Of a stretch of 64,000 nucleotides of DNA, positions 43,099-50,313 are shown one piece after another. Below the pieces are notes generated by a model. The model was not told where the DNA came from, did not search any database, and worked only from the letters and a program-made list of their open reading frames with translations. The translations under genes and the position numbers were made by a program. The stretch comes from Feifania hominis (GTDB lineage: Bacteria > Bacillota > Clostridia > Oscillospirales > Feifaniaceae): contig NZ_JACRSP010000003.1 of NCBI RefSeq assembly GCF_014384765.1, positions 248,001 to 312,000 of the forward strand, given 5' to 3'. Position 1 is the first letter of the stretch, and every line of letters begins with the position of its first letter.

Positions 43099-44145
43099 AT
43101 GGATAGAAAAAAGATCGTCATTCTGTTCGGCGGCTGCTCGGTGGAGCACGACATCTCGCTCGAGTCGGCCTGCGGCGTGCTCGGCGCGCTCGACCGCGAG
43201 CGCTACGAGCCCGTGACGGTGGGCATCACCCGCGAGGGCGAGTGGCTTCTGTACCGCGGCGGCCCTGAGCGCATCGCAAACGGCACCTGGCGCTTCGGCG
43301 ACTGCGTGAGCGCCGCTCTCTCGCCGAACCGCGGCGAGAGAGCGCTTCTGGTCTTTGAGGCCGGGGGCGTGCAAAAAATCACCGTGGACGCGGTCTTCCC
43401 GGTGCTGCACGGGGAAAACGGCGAGGATGGAACCGTGCAGGGGCTCTGCGAGCTCGCGGGCATCCCGCTTGTCGGCTGCGGCACACTCGCGTCGGCGCTC
43501 GGCATGGACAAGGACCGCTCCCACAGGCTCGCGGCGCTTGCGGGGGTGCGCGTGCCGCGCTCTTTCGCGCTGATACAGGGCTGCGACCTGGCCGATGTCC
43601 ACAGCCGGGCGCAGCAGCTTGGCTACCCGCTCTTTGTCAAGCCCGCGGGGGCGGGCTCCTCCTTTGGGGTGAGCCGTGTCGCCGCGCCGCAGGAACTGGA
43701 GAGCGCGGTGCGCGAGGCGCTGCGCTACGGCGGCCGGGCGCTTGTCGAGGAGTGCATCCCCGGCTTTGAAGTGGGCGTCGCCATCATGGGCAACCGGGAG
43801 CTGACAGTCGGGGAGGTCGATGAAATCGAGCTCGCAGACGGCTTTTTCGACTTCACGGAAAAGTATCAGCTGATCACTTCCAAAATCCATGTGCCGGCGA
43901 GAATCGAGCCGGAGAAAGCCTCCGAGATCAAGCGTGCCGCAGAGGCCGTCTACCGGGCGCTCGGCTGCCGGGGCTTCGCGCGGGTCGATCTGTTTTTGAC
44001 GCCGGCGGGGGAGATCGTGTTCAACGAGATCAACACCATACCGGGCTTCACGGCCCACAGCCGCTTTCCCGGCATGATGCGCGCGGCGGGCCTGACGCTC
44101 GCGCAGGTGGTCGCCCGCGTGATCGAACTGGCGGTGCAGCCGTGA
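43099..44145 (+). CDS. vanG: VanG-type D-alanine:D-serine ligase
   Basis: ATP-grasp ligase of 348 residues. It follows VanG closely and not Ddl or VanA: N-domain IVILFGGCSVEHDISLESA, then DAVFPVLHGENGEDGTVQGL (about 98-117), SALGMDKDRSHRLAALAGV, FVKPAGAGSSFGVSRV (about 181-196), the omega-loop region GFFDFTEKYQLITSKIHVPARI (about 249-270) and FNEINTIPGFTAHSRFPGM (about 309-327). The E-K-Y tail of the omega loop argues against D-lactate ligases. The product D-Ala-D-Ser lowers vancomycin affinity. Its stop overlaps the vanXY start (GTGA). Confidence 0.9.
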   Translation: MDRKKIVILFGGCSVEHDISLESACGVLGALDRERYEPVTVGITREGEWLLYRGGPERIANGTWRFGDCVSAALSPNRGERALLVFEAGGVQKITVDAVFPVLHGENGEDGTVQGLCELAGIPLVGCGTLASALGMDKDRSHRLAALAGVRVPRSFALIQGCDLADVHSRAQQLGYPLFVKPAGAGSSFGVSRVAAPQELESAVREALRYGGRALVEECIPGFEVGVAIMGNRELTVGEVDEIELADGFFDFTEKYQLITSKIHVPARIEPEKASEIKRAAEAVYRALGCRGFARVDLFLTPAGEIVFNEINTIPGFTAHSRFPGMMRAAGLTLAQVVARVIELAVQP

Positions 44146-44876
44146 GCGCGCGCCTCGACCCCACCTGCCGGGGCAGCCTGATTCTCGTGAACGCCGGGCA
44201 CCCCTATTGCGGGTGGGAACCGGAGCTCGCGCCCGTGGGCGGCGTGCTGCTGGAGCGCCGCGCGGCGGCGCTTCTCGAGCGGCTCATGGCGCGGATGCAC
44301 GGCTGGGACGGCATTGCGGCAGTCAGCGGCTGGCGGCCCCATGTGGAGCAGCGCGGGCTCTGGGAGCAGTCTCTTCGCGACAACGGGGAGGATTTCACGC
44401 GCCGCTTTGTCGCAAGACCCGGCCACAGCGAGCATGAGACCGGGCTTGCGATTGACCTCGGGCTGCGCGGTGAGCCGCTCGACGCCATCCGCCCGCACTT
44501 CCCGGACGAGGGAGCTGCCCGCGCCTTTCGCCGGCTTGCGGCGGGCCACGGCTTTGTCGAGCGCTACCCGGCGGGAAAGGAGCACATCACCGGCATTGCG
44601 GCCGAGCCCTGGCACTTTCGCTATGTGGGCGTGCCCCACGCCGCAATTATGGTGAAGTTTGGCTTCATCCTCGAGGAGTACCACGACTTTTTGCGGCGCT
44701 TTCCGTATGGCGGCGCGCCCTTTTGCTTCACCGAGGGGGAGCGCAGCTTTGAGATCAGCCGCCTGACCGGCGCACAGACGCCGCCGCAGACGGACGGCAC
44801 GGCGGTAGTCTCGGGCGACAACATGGGCGCGCAGATTTTGACCGTGTGGAGAGAGGGGGCGGCGGTATGGCAGTGA
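44142..44876 (+). CDS. vanXY: VanXY-type D,D-dipeptidase/D,D-carboxypeptidase
   Basis: Zinc peptidase of 244 residues, soluble, start GTG 44142 inside the stop of the ligase gene. Zinc and catalytic motifs: PGHSEHETGLAIDLGL (S-x-H-x-x-G-x-A-x-D, about 90-105) and EPWHFRYVG (E-x-W-H, about 155-163). No signal or membrane segment, unlike VanY, which fits the cytoplasmic bifunctional VanXY of VanC/E/G clusters. It removes D-Ala-D-Ala and the terminal D-Ala of normal precursors so that D-Ala-D-Ser ends dominate. Overlaps the next gene by ten bases. Confidence 0.88.
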   Translation: MSARLDPTCRGSLILVNAGHPYCGWEPELAPVGGVLLERRAAALLERLMARMHGWDGIAAVSGWRPHVEQRGLWEQSLRDNGEDFTRRFVARPGHSEHETGLAIDLGLRGEPLDAIRPHFPDEGAARAFRRLAAGHGFVERYPAGKEHITGIAAEPWHFRYVGVPHAAIMVKFGFILEEYHDFLRRFPYGGAPFCFTEGERSFEISRLTGAQTPPQTDGTAVVSGDNMGAQILTVWREGAAVWQ

Positions 44877-45340
44877 GACAGCGGCTGACCGAGTGGTCCC
44901 GGGGCGATTGCCTCGCAGGTTTCTGGCGGCTCTACCGGCTGCACGCCCGGGCAAAGAACCGGCTGGTCTCGGATGTGCTCGGCTTTCTGATGGCCCGCTC
45001 GGCCCGCCGCCACGGCGGTTATGTCGGCCGGGGCGCCGTGGTGGAGGGCGAGCCCTCGCTGCCCCACGGGCTGCACGGGGTCTATATCTCGCGCTATGCC
45101 AGGGTCGGGCGGGACTGCCGCATCTACCAGAATGTCACCATCGGCGAGGTCGGCGGGCGCGCTCCCAGGATCGGGCGGCGCTGTCTGATCGGAGCGGGAG
45201 CCGTGCTCGTCGGGGGCATCACGGTCGGCGACGGCGCGAAAATCGGCGCCGGTGCGGTCGTCAGCCGCGACGTGCCGCCCGGCTGCACGGTGGTCGCCCA
45301 GCCGCCGCGTGTGCTGTGCGGGGGTCAGAGAGATGTGTGA
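44867..45340 (+). CDS. Hexapeptide-repeat serine-acetyltransferase-like protein in the van operon
   Basis: A 157-residue left-handed beta-helix acyltransferase. Start ATG 44867, eight bases after GAGAGGGGG, within the end of vanXY. Residues about 55-150 hold hexapeptide repeats (VGRDCRIYQNVTIG, IGRRCLIGAGAVLVGGITVGDGAKIGAGAVVSRDV), ending PPGCTVVAQPPRVL as in CysE-type enzymes. It lacks the long N-terminal helical domain of classic CysE; LPHGLHGVYIS carries candidate catalytic histidines. In canonical vanG clusters this position is taken by the membrane acyltransferase half of VanT. It may act on serine or a wall precursor; its role is unknown. Confidence 0.8.
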   Translation: MAVRQRLTEWSRGDCLAGFWRLYRLHARAKNRLVSDVLGFLMARSARRHGGYVGRGAVVEGEPSLPHGLHGVYISRYARVGRDCRIYQNVTIGEVGGRAPRIGRRCLIGAGAVLVGGITVGDGAKIGAGAVVSRDVPPGCTVVAQPPRVLCGGQRDV

Positions 45341-46457
45341 GCAGACCGCGCGCGCCTGGACCGAGCTCAGCCGGGCGGCTCTGCGCCACAACGCGGCGCT
45401 TCTGCGCGGACTGCTCCCCGCCGGGTGCGAGCTCATGCCCGCGCTCAAGGCCGACGCCTACGGCCACGGTGCGGCGGCTGTCGCAGGGGAGCTGGCGAAA
45501 ATGGGGGTGCGTGCGTTCTGCGTGGCGACAGCCCGGGAGGGGGCGGCGCTGCGCGAGAGCGGCGTGCGGGGCGTGATTCTGGTGCTCGGCTACACCGGGG
45601 AGCAGGATCTCCCGCTTCTCATGCGCCACGACCTGACCCAGACGGTCGTCGATCTCGACTGCGCGCGGCTGCTTGCAGATCGCGGGGAACCTGTGCGCGT
45701 GCACATTGCCGTCGACACCGGCATGCACCGGCTCGGCGTGGGCCCCGGGGAGTTGGAGCAGCTCTGCGCGCTGCTGCGGCGCGCGCCGCTTCGTGTCGAG
45801 GGAGTCTTCACCCATCTGTGCGCCGCCGACGGGACCGGCCTGCGCGAGAGAGCCTACACGCGCGCGCAGGCCGCCGCGTTCTGGGAGACGGTGCAAACGC
45901 TGCGCGCGGCCGGCTGCGCCGCGCCGAAGGCACATCTTTTGAACAGCGCGGGGCTGCTCGGCTACCCCGAATTCGGCGGGGACTACGCGCGCGTCGGCAT
46001 CGCGCTCTACGGCACGCTCTCCACGCGCGAAGAGCTCTCGCGCTGTGGGCTCGAGCTGCGGGCGGCGCTCTCGCTTCGGGCGAGGGTGTCCTCCGTGCGG
46101 CTGCTGCGCCGGGGCGAGTGCGCGGGCTACGGCATGGACTTTGCGGCGCCGCGCGACACAGTGCTCGCCTCGCTCGCCATCGGCTACGCCGACGGCCTGC
46201 CCCGCGCCCTCTCGGGAGGTGTCGGAGGCGTATTGCTGCACGGCTGCCGAGCGCCGATCGTCGGCCGGGTCTGCATGGACCAGACTCTCGTCGACGTCAC
46301 GGATATCGGCGGCGCGCACGCCGGCGACACAGCCACTCTCATCGGGGAGGACGGGGGACAGAGCATCCACGTCTGCGACGTGGCGGCGCAGGTGGGCACG
46401 ATCGCAAACGAGATTTTGAGCCGCCTCGGGCCGCGCCTCGGCCGCGTCGTGCAGTGA
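45333..46457 (+). CDS. vanT: VanT-type alanine/serine racemase, soluble (no membrane domain)
   Basis: PLP racemase of 374 residues that should make D-serine. Start ATG 45333 overlaps the previous gene by eight bases. Motifs: PLP lysine in PALKADAYGHG (K39), HIAVDTGMHRLG, catalytic tyrosine in CAGYGMDF, IGYADGLPRAL and VGRVCMDQTLVDV. At the C-terminus, where ordinary alanine racemases have a substrate-site tyrosine (S-Y-R-V-P-R), this protein reads SRLGPRL, the VanT type. The ten-helix membrane domain of VanT is missing. It could still be an alanine racemase; operon position favours serine. Confidence 0.82.
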   Translation: MCEQTARAWTELSRAALRHNAALLRGLLPAGCELMPALKADAYGHGAAAVAGELAKMGVRAFCVATAREGAALRESGVRGVILVLGYTGEQDLPLLMRHDLTQTVVDLDCARLLADRGEPVRVHIAVDTGMHRLGVGPGELEQLCALLRRAPLRVEGVFTHLCAADGTGLRERAYTRAQAAAFWETVQTLRAAGCAAPKAHLLNSAGLLGYPEFGGDYARVGIALYGTLSTREELSRCGLELRAALSLRARVSSVRLLRRGECAGYGMDFAAPRDTVLASLAIGYADGLPRALSGGVGGVLLHGCRAPIVGRVCMDQTLVDVTDIGGAHAGDTATLIGEDGGQSIHVCDVAAQVGTIANEILSRLGPRLGRVVQ

Positions 46458-46529
46458 GAGCGGGCCGGCGGGCGTCAAAGCATGCTGACAGAGCAGTTCC
46501 AGAGGAGAACAACAGAGGAGGTCGAAAGG

Positions 46530-46760
46530 ATGAAACGGGCGGCACGGGCTGCGCTTGCTTTCGCGGGCGCTTTTTCCGGAGTGTATCTTGCCTGCTGCTA
46601 TCTGATTCCGGGGCTGAGAATCAAGCTGGCGGCGGACGCCGGAACCTATTTTTCTGAGAGCATCCGGCACATGGCCCCATATAAGAGCGCGGCCGCCGTG
46701 GCGGCAGGTCTGCTTGCGGCGGGGGTCGCCGCGGCCCTCGGGGCGAAGAGGGAGAAATAG
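46530..46760 (+). CDS. Small two-helix membrane protein after vanT
   Basis: A 76-residue protein, ATG 46530 after GAGGAGGTCGAAAGG. Two hydrophobic segments (about 5-27, AALAFAGAFSGVYLACCYLIP; about 51-68, AAAVAAGLLAAGVAAALG) with a short loop between them and a basic tail. Not recognised as any Van protein. It lies 72 bases after vanT in the same direction and is closed off by the next terminator, so it may be the last gene of the van transcript. Confidence 0.55.
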   Translation: MKRAARAALAFAGAFSGVYLACCYLIPGLRIKLAADAGTYFSESIRHMAPYKSAAAVAAGLLAAGVAAALGAKREK

Positions 46761-46765
46761 GAGAA

Positions 46766-46808
46766 AGAGAAGCGGGGCTCCGGCAACACCGGGGCCCCGC
46801 TTCTCTTT
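46766..46808. terminator. Bidirectional terminator between van cluster and the reverse-strand operon
   Basis: Stem AGAGAAGCGGGGC/GCCCCGCTTCTCT with an inner CCGG/CCGG extension, followed by TTTTAA on the plus side. It separates two convergent transcripts. Confidence 0.82.
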
Positions 46809-46831
46809 TAAGGGGAATATGTGAAGAAAAT

Positions 46832-48010
46832 TTAGAAGGCGGCCTTGAAAATTTCGAGGCAGTCGTCGTAGTGCATGGGTTTGTACATGATGGAGATGGC
46901 CTTGTCGTTGAGGCGGTTCATGGTCAGCTGCGCAAGCTCGGGCAGGCGGCTCTCCTCCACGCCCAGGTCGCGCAGGCGGCGCGGCATGCCGAGTTTGTTG
47001 AAGAAGTAGTCCTCGGTGATGTCGATGGCCTTGTTGGCGATCTCCATATCGGGCAGATTCCGGTCGATGCCCAGCACGTTCACGCCGAAGTCGACATAGC
47101 GGTAGGCGCGCTCCTCGTCGAGCGTCCAGCGCATCCAGGGCGGGGTCAGGCAGGCGAGGCCCTCGCCGTGGGTCAGATTCGGGTAGACGGCGCTCAAGGG
47201 GTGCTCCATGATGTGGGTCGCCCACATGACATAGTTGCCCTTGACCACGACGCCGTTGCAGGCCCAGGTGTTGGCGAGCATGACGTTTGCGCGCGCCTCG
47301 TAGTTCTCGGGGTCCTTGACGGCGGTCTCGCCGTACTGGAAGAGGGTCTTGAGAATGGCTTCGCTGAAGCGGGCCTGCAGATAGGCGCCTTTCTCGTTGC
47401 TGAAGTAGCTCTCAAAGACATGGCTCATGCCGTCGGCCACGCCGGCCGCGATCTGGCGCTTGGGCGCGGTGTAGGTGAACTCGGGGTTTAAGTAGGAGAT
47501 GCGCGGGCGCACGTCGGGCCCGTGGAAGCCGGCCTTGACGCCGGTCGCCTCATTGTTGAGAACGGTGCTCGTGGTCATCTCGGAGCCGGAGCCCGACATG
47601 GTCAGGATGGTCAGAATCGGCAGGATCTTGCCGAAGTACTCCTGGCCGACGAGTTCGGCGATGTCGCCGTCGTAGTGCACACCGGCGGCCACGGCTTTCG
47701 CGGTGTCGATGGCGCTGCCGCCGCCGACGGCGAGCACGACGTCGAGGTTGTTGTCGCGGCAGAGTTTGATGCCCTCGCGCACAAGGCCCATCTTCGGGTT
47801 CGGCTCGACGCCGGACAGCTCCATAAAGGAGATGTCGTTGTCCTGAAAGATTTTGACGACCTTGTCATAGAGGCCGAAGCGCTTGATGCTGCCGCCGCCG
47901 TAGACCATCAGCACGCGGTTGCCATACTTCTTGACACCGCCCGCGAGCTTGTCGAGGGCAGTCTTGCCGAAGAAAATCTGTGTGGGGGCGCAGAACATAA
48001 AGTCTTGCAT
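46832..48010 (-). CDS. Iron-containing alcohol dehydrogenase, last gene of the catabolic operon
   Basis: Fe-ADH of 392 residues, butanol-dehydrogenase-like. Motifs: LMVYGGGSIKRFG (about 33-45), VLAVGGGSAIDTAKAVAAG (about 91-109), LTMSGSGSEMTTSTVL (about 136-151), metal-site AAGVADGMSHVFESYF (about 190-205) and HPLSAVYPNLTHGEGLACL (about 263-281). It is the distal gene of the 11-gene operon, 27 bases after the TrpA-like gene. It would reduce an aldehyde released by the pathway. Distinct from the Fe-ADH at 34384. Confidence 0.88.
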   Translation of the reverse strand: MQDFMFCAPTQIFFGKTALDKLAGGVKKYGNRVLMVYGGGSIKRFGLYDKVVKIFQDNDISFMELSGVEPNPKMGLVREGIKLCRDNNLDVVLAVGGGSAIDTAKAVAAGVHYDGDIAELVGQEYFGKILPILTILTMSGSGSEMTTSTVLNNEATGVKAGFHGPDVRPRISYLNPEFTYTAPKRQIAAGVADGMSHVFESYFSNEKGAYLQARFSEAILKTLFQYGETAVKDPENYEARANVMLANTWACNGVVVKGNYVMWATHIMEHPLSAVYPNLTHGEGLACLTPPWMRWTLDEERAYRYVDFGVNVLGIDRNLPDMEIANKAIDITEDYFFNKLGMPRRLRDLGVEESRLPELAQLTMNRLNDKAISIMYKPMHYDDCLEIFKAAF

Positions 48011-48037
48011 GGAAATTTCCTCGCTTTCGTTAGTGAA

Positions 48038-48760
48038 TTATTTCGCAGCCGCGCAGTAGGAGCGGATCGTCTCGATCAGCTCGCGCGGTTGGTCGACCAG
48101 TTTGACAATGGAGCTGCCGACAAAGCAGCCGTCGGTGCCCGCCTCCCGCGCGGCCGCGGCGTCCGCCGGGGCGTGAATGCCCATGCCGCAGTAGATCGGG
48201 CGGGTGACGCCCGCCTCGCGCAGATGGCGCACACAGCCCGCGAGAGTCTCGCAGCCGGGCCGGGGCGTCTCGCCGGGAGTCAAAGCGGCGCGCAGATAGA
48301 CAAAGCCGCCGTCGCCAAGGCAGTTTTGCACCGCCTCCTCCGGCATGGACCAGCCGGTGCCGGAGGACTTGAAGAGCCCGCCGCGGCGCAGCTCGTCGAG
48401 AAGCGCGGGGTCTTTGAGATCACCCGAGACCAGCTTGTCGATGCGAAGCTCCCGGCAGAAAGCGGTGAGCCGCTGCGCGCCGATGGCGCGGATGGTCTCG
48501 TCGTAGAGCAGCAGAAGAAGCTCGGTCTCGGGGTGCGCCTTTGCAAAGGCGCGGATGTCCTCGAGGTAGACGAGGGGATCCGGGCACTGCTCGTAGGCTC
48601 TGCGCATGACGCCGCGAAGATACTCGTTGTCGAGATAGGCGTCGCGCGGGGGGATGCCGATTTCGATGGCGTCGCAGCCGGCCTCAAGGTAGCAGGCGGC
48701 AATTTCCGCGCTGCGCTCCATCGAGGGGTAGCCCCAGGGGAGAAAACAGATGGTTTTCAT
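48038..48760 (-). CDS. TrpA-like protein 1 (catalytic residues kept)
   Basis: A 240-residue TIM-barrel protein related to tryptophan synthase alpha. Start ATG 48760; GTG 48769 is possible. The position of TrpA Glu49 is kept (E33 in AIEIGIP) and so is Asp60 (D44 in RDAYLD). Phosphate-binding loops are recognisable: GMGIHAPADA and VGSSIVKLV near the C-terminus. No trpB or other trp gene is near. TrpA cleaves indole-3-glycerol phosphate by a retro-aldol reaction, so a lyase acting on a phosphorylated sugar adduct is plausible. It follows TrpA-like 2 with an 11-base gap. Confidence 0.78.
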   Translation of the reverse strand: MKTICFLPWGYPSMERSAEIAACYLEAGCDAIEIGIPPRDAYLDNEYLRGVMRRAYEQCPDPLVYLEDIRAFAKAHPETELLLLLYDETIRAIGAQRLTAFCRELRIDKLVSGDLKDPALLDELRRGGLFKSSGTGWSMPEEAVQNCLGDGGFVYLRAALTPGETPRPGCETLAGCVRHLREAGVTRPIYCGMGIHAPADAAAAREAGTDGCFVGSSIVKLVDQPRELIETIRSYCAAAK

Positions 48761-48771
48761 GTGCGCCACCG

Positions 48772-49497
48772 TCAGGGTTCGCTGACCGACTCAAAGTCGT
48801 CGAGCATGGCCCAGAGCTTTGGCTCATCGTCCCACTGCTTCATGAGAATGGTGCCGATGTAGGCGCCGTCGGCGCCGGCCTGCTTGGCCTCCTCGAGCAT
48901 GGCGCGGCTCGTGATGCCCGCCACGGCGAAGAGAGGCGCCGTGACGCCCTGTGCGCGCACATAGGCCACGCGGTCGCGAACCGACTCGCAGCCCGGGCGC
49001 GGGGTGATGCCCTCTTTGGCGTTTCGCAGCAGAACGATCTGCTTGTCGTTTCGCTTGGCGAGAGCAATCTGGGGGTCGTTTAAGTCATAGTTGATGAAAG
49101 TGGAGGTGACGACCCCGCGCTCGTTCATGTAGTCGAGCGTCTTCGAGTCCTTTGCGCCGAGAACCGAGTAGAGCCCGGTCTCGTTGCAGAAGTCGATGAA
49201 GCGGTCAAGGCCGATGGTCTCGATGACGTCCGGGTAGACCACGAGGTGAATTTCGAGCGTGGGGTGCTTTTTGCGGATGGCGCGGATGGAGTCCATGAAA
49301 AAGTCGTAGCTCGGGTATTTCGCGAGAGCCGCCGCCATGCGCTCCTGGATGAAAGGCGATTCGCCGTAGGGGTCCTTTGAGGGCATGTCGAGCTGAACGG
49401 CACTGACGCCGTGGGCGACATAGCGGTCGATCATCTGCTCGGTCTTCTCGAGCGTCGGATACCCCATGACGATGTAGTAGACGGGATGAAAGCTCAT
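48772..49497 (-). CDS. TrpA-like protein 2 (catalytic Glu replaced)
   Basis: A 241-residue TIM-barrel protein, paralogue of the next gene but strongly diverged. At the TrpA Glu49 position it has Gln (Q35 in AVQLDMPSKDP) and at Asp60 it has Glu (E46 in YGESPFIQ). Shared late motif TPRPGCESVRDRVAYVRAQGVTAPLFAVAGI mirrors TPRPGCETLAGCVRHLREAGVTRPIYCGMGI of protein 1, supporting a common origin. It probably catalyses a different step or is a non-catalytic partner. ATG 49497 follows AAAGGAG; it is 12 bases after the BtpA-family gene. Confidence 0.75.
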   Translation of the reverse strand: MSFHPVYYIVMGYPTLEKTEQMIDRYVAHGVSAVQLDMPSKDPYGESPFIQERMAAALAKYPSYDFFMDSIRAIRKKHPTLEIHLVVYPDVIETIGLDRFIDFCNETGLYSVLGAKDSKTLDYMNERGVVTSTFINYDLNDPQIALAKRNDKQIVLLRNAKEGITPRPGCESVRDRVAYVRAQGVTAPLFAVAGITSRAMLEEAKQAGADGAYIGTILMKQWDDEPKLWAMLDDFESVSEP

Positions 49498-49509
49498 AAC
49501 AAATCTCCT

Positions 49510-50310
49510 TTACCGGTAATTTTTCACGAGGTCGGCCATCTGCTGCGCGAGGTCCGCCTCGATGGGTGCGAGCAGGTTGCCGCCCTTTTTGAGCGACGAG
49601 CCGACGATGAGCCCGTCGGCCACCGCGAGCTGCTCATGGGCGTTTTTGGCCGACACGCCGCTGCCCGCGAGAACGGGAAGCTTGACGGCGCGGCGCACGC
49701 CGTCGAGCGCGGCGGTCGAGGTCTGCTTGCCGGTGGCGGCGCCGGTCACGACGATCGCGTCGGCCCCGCGGGTCGCGGCCCAGGCGGCCGACTCCTCGAG
49801 GGTGATCTCGGGGTTGAGCAGATAGGAGTGCTTGCTCTGCACGTCGGCGAGGATCTTGATGTGCTCCACGCCGAGCGACTTGCGAAGCAGCACCGCCTCG
49901 CGCGAGCAGGGCGAGATCACGCCCGATGCCGTGATGACCGTGTCGACAAAGACGGGCAGCCGGATGAACTGCGCGTCGGCCGCAATGGCGATGGACAAAG
50001 CCGCCGCATAGTCGTTGAAGACCGCCTCGACGCCGAGGGGCATGTCGACCGCGTCGCGGACCCGGGCGGCCACAGCGGACAGCCCCGCAATCTGGGGCAC
50101 GTCGAGCTTTGCCGCGGTGGGCGCGTCGCAGGTGTTCTCGAGAATGACGGCGTCAAAGCCCGCCGCCTGCATGGTCCTGGCGTCGGCAATGGCCCGGTCG
50201 CTGATCTCGCGGAAGTTCCCGCCGTAGTGAAACGAACCGGGAAGAGGCTGACAGTGGATCATGCCGATGACGATTTTCTCGCCGTTTTTCATACGTTCAA
50301 TGATGTTCAT
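49510..50310 (-). CDS. BtpA/SgcQ-family TIM-barrel protein
   Basis: A 266-residue protein of the BtpA family. Typical stretches: IGMIHCQPLPGSFHYGG (about 15-31), AAGFDAVILENTCDAP (about 49-64), GVEAVFNDYAAALSIAIAADAQFIRLPVFVDTVIT (about 92-125 region) and VLAGSGVSAKNAHEQLAVADGLIVGSSLK near the end, with a phosphate-binding pattern. SgcQ is a member in the E. coli sgc sugar operon; the reaction is unknown, and BtpA itself was linked to photosystem I in cyanobacteria. Its place beside a PfkB kinase suggests it handles the phosphorylated product. Confidence 0.83.
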   Translation of the reverse strand: MNIIERMKNGEKIVIGMIHCQPLPGSFHYGGNFREISDRAIADARTMQAAGFDAVILENTCDAPTAAKLDVPQIAGLSAVAARVRDAVDMPLGVEAVFNDYAAALSIAIAADAQFIRLPVFVDTVITASGVISPCSREAVLLRKSLGVEHIKILADVQSKHSYLLNPEITLEESAAWAATRGADAIVVTGAATGKQTSTAALDGVRRAVKLPVLAGSGVSAKNAHEQLAVADGLIVGSSLKKGGNLLAPIEADLAQQMADLVKNYR

Positions 50311-50313
50311 AGG

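Noticed and set aside
43099..44145. Housekeeping D-Ala:D-Ala ligase or D-lactate (VanA/B) ligase
   Set aside because: Motifs follow VanG, and the linked VanXY and racemase genes (with no linked vanH) fit the D-serine type.
45261..47225. 654-codon reverse-strand open frame
   Set aside because: Runs antisense to the vanT racemase gene and across a bidirectional terminator.
48038..49497. Tryptophan synthase alpha subunits
   Set aside because: No trpB or other trp gene is linked, one copy lacks the catalytic Glu, and both sit in a transporter operon.
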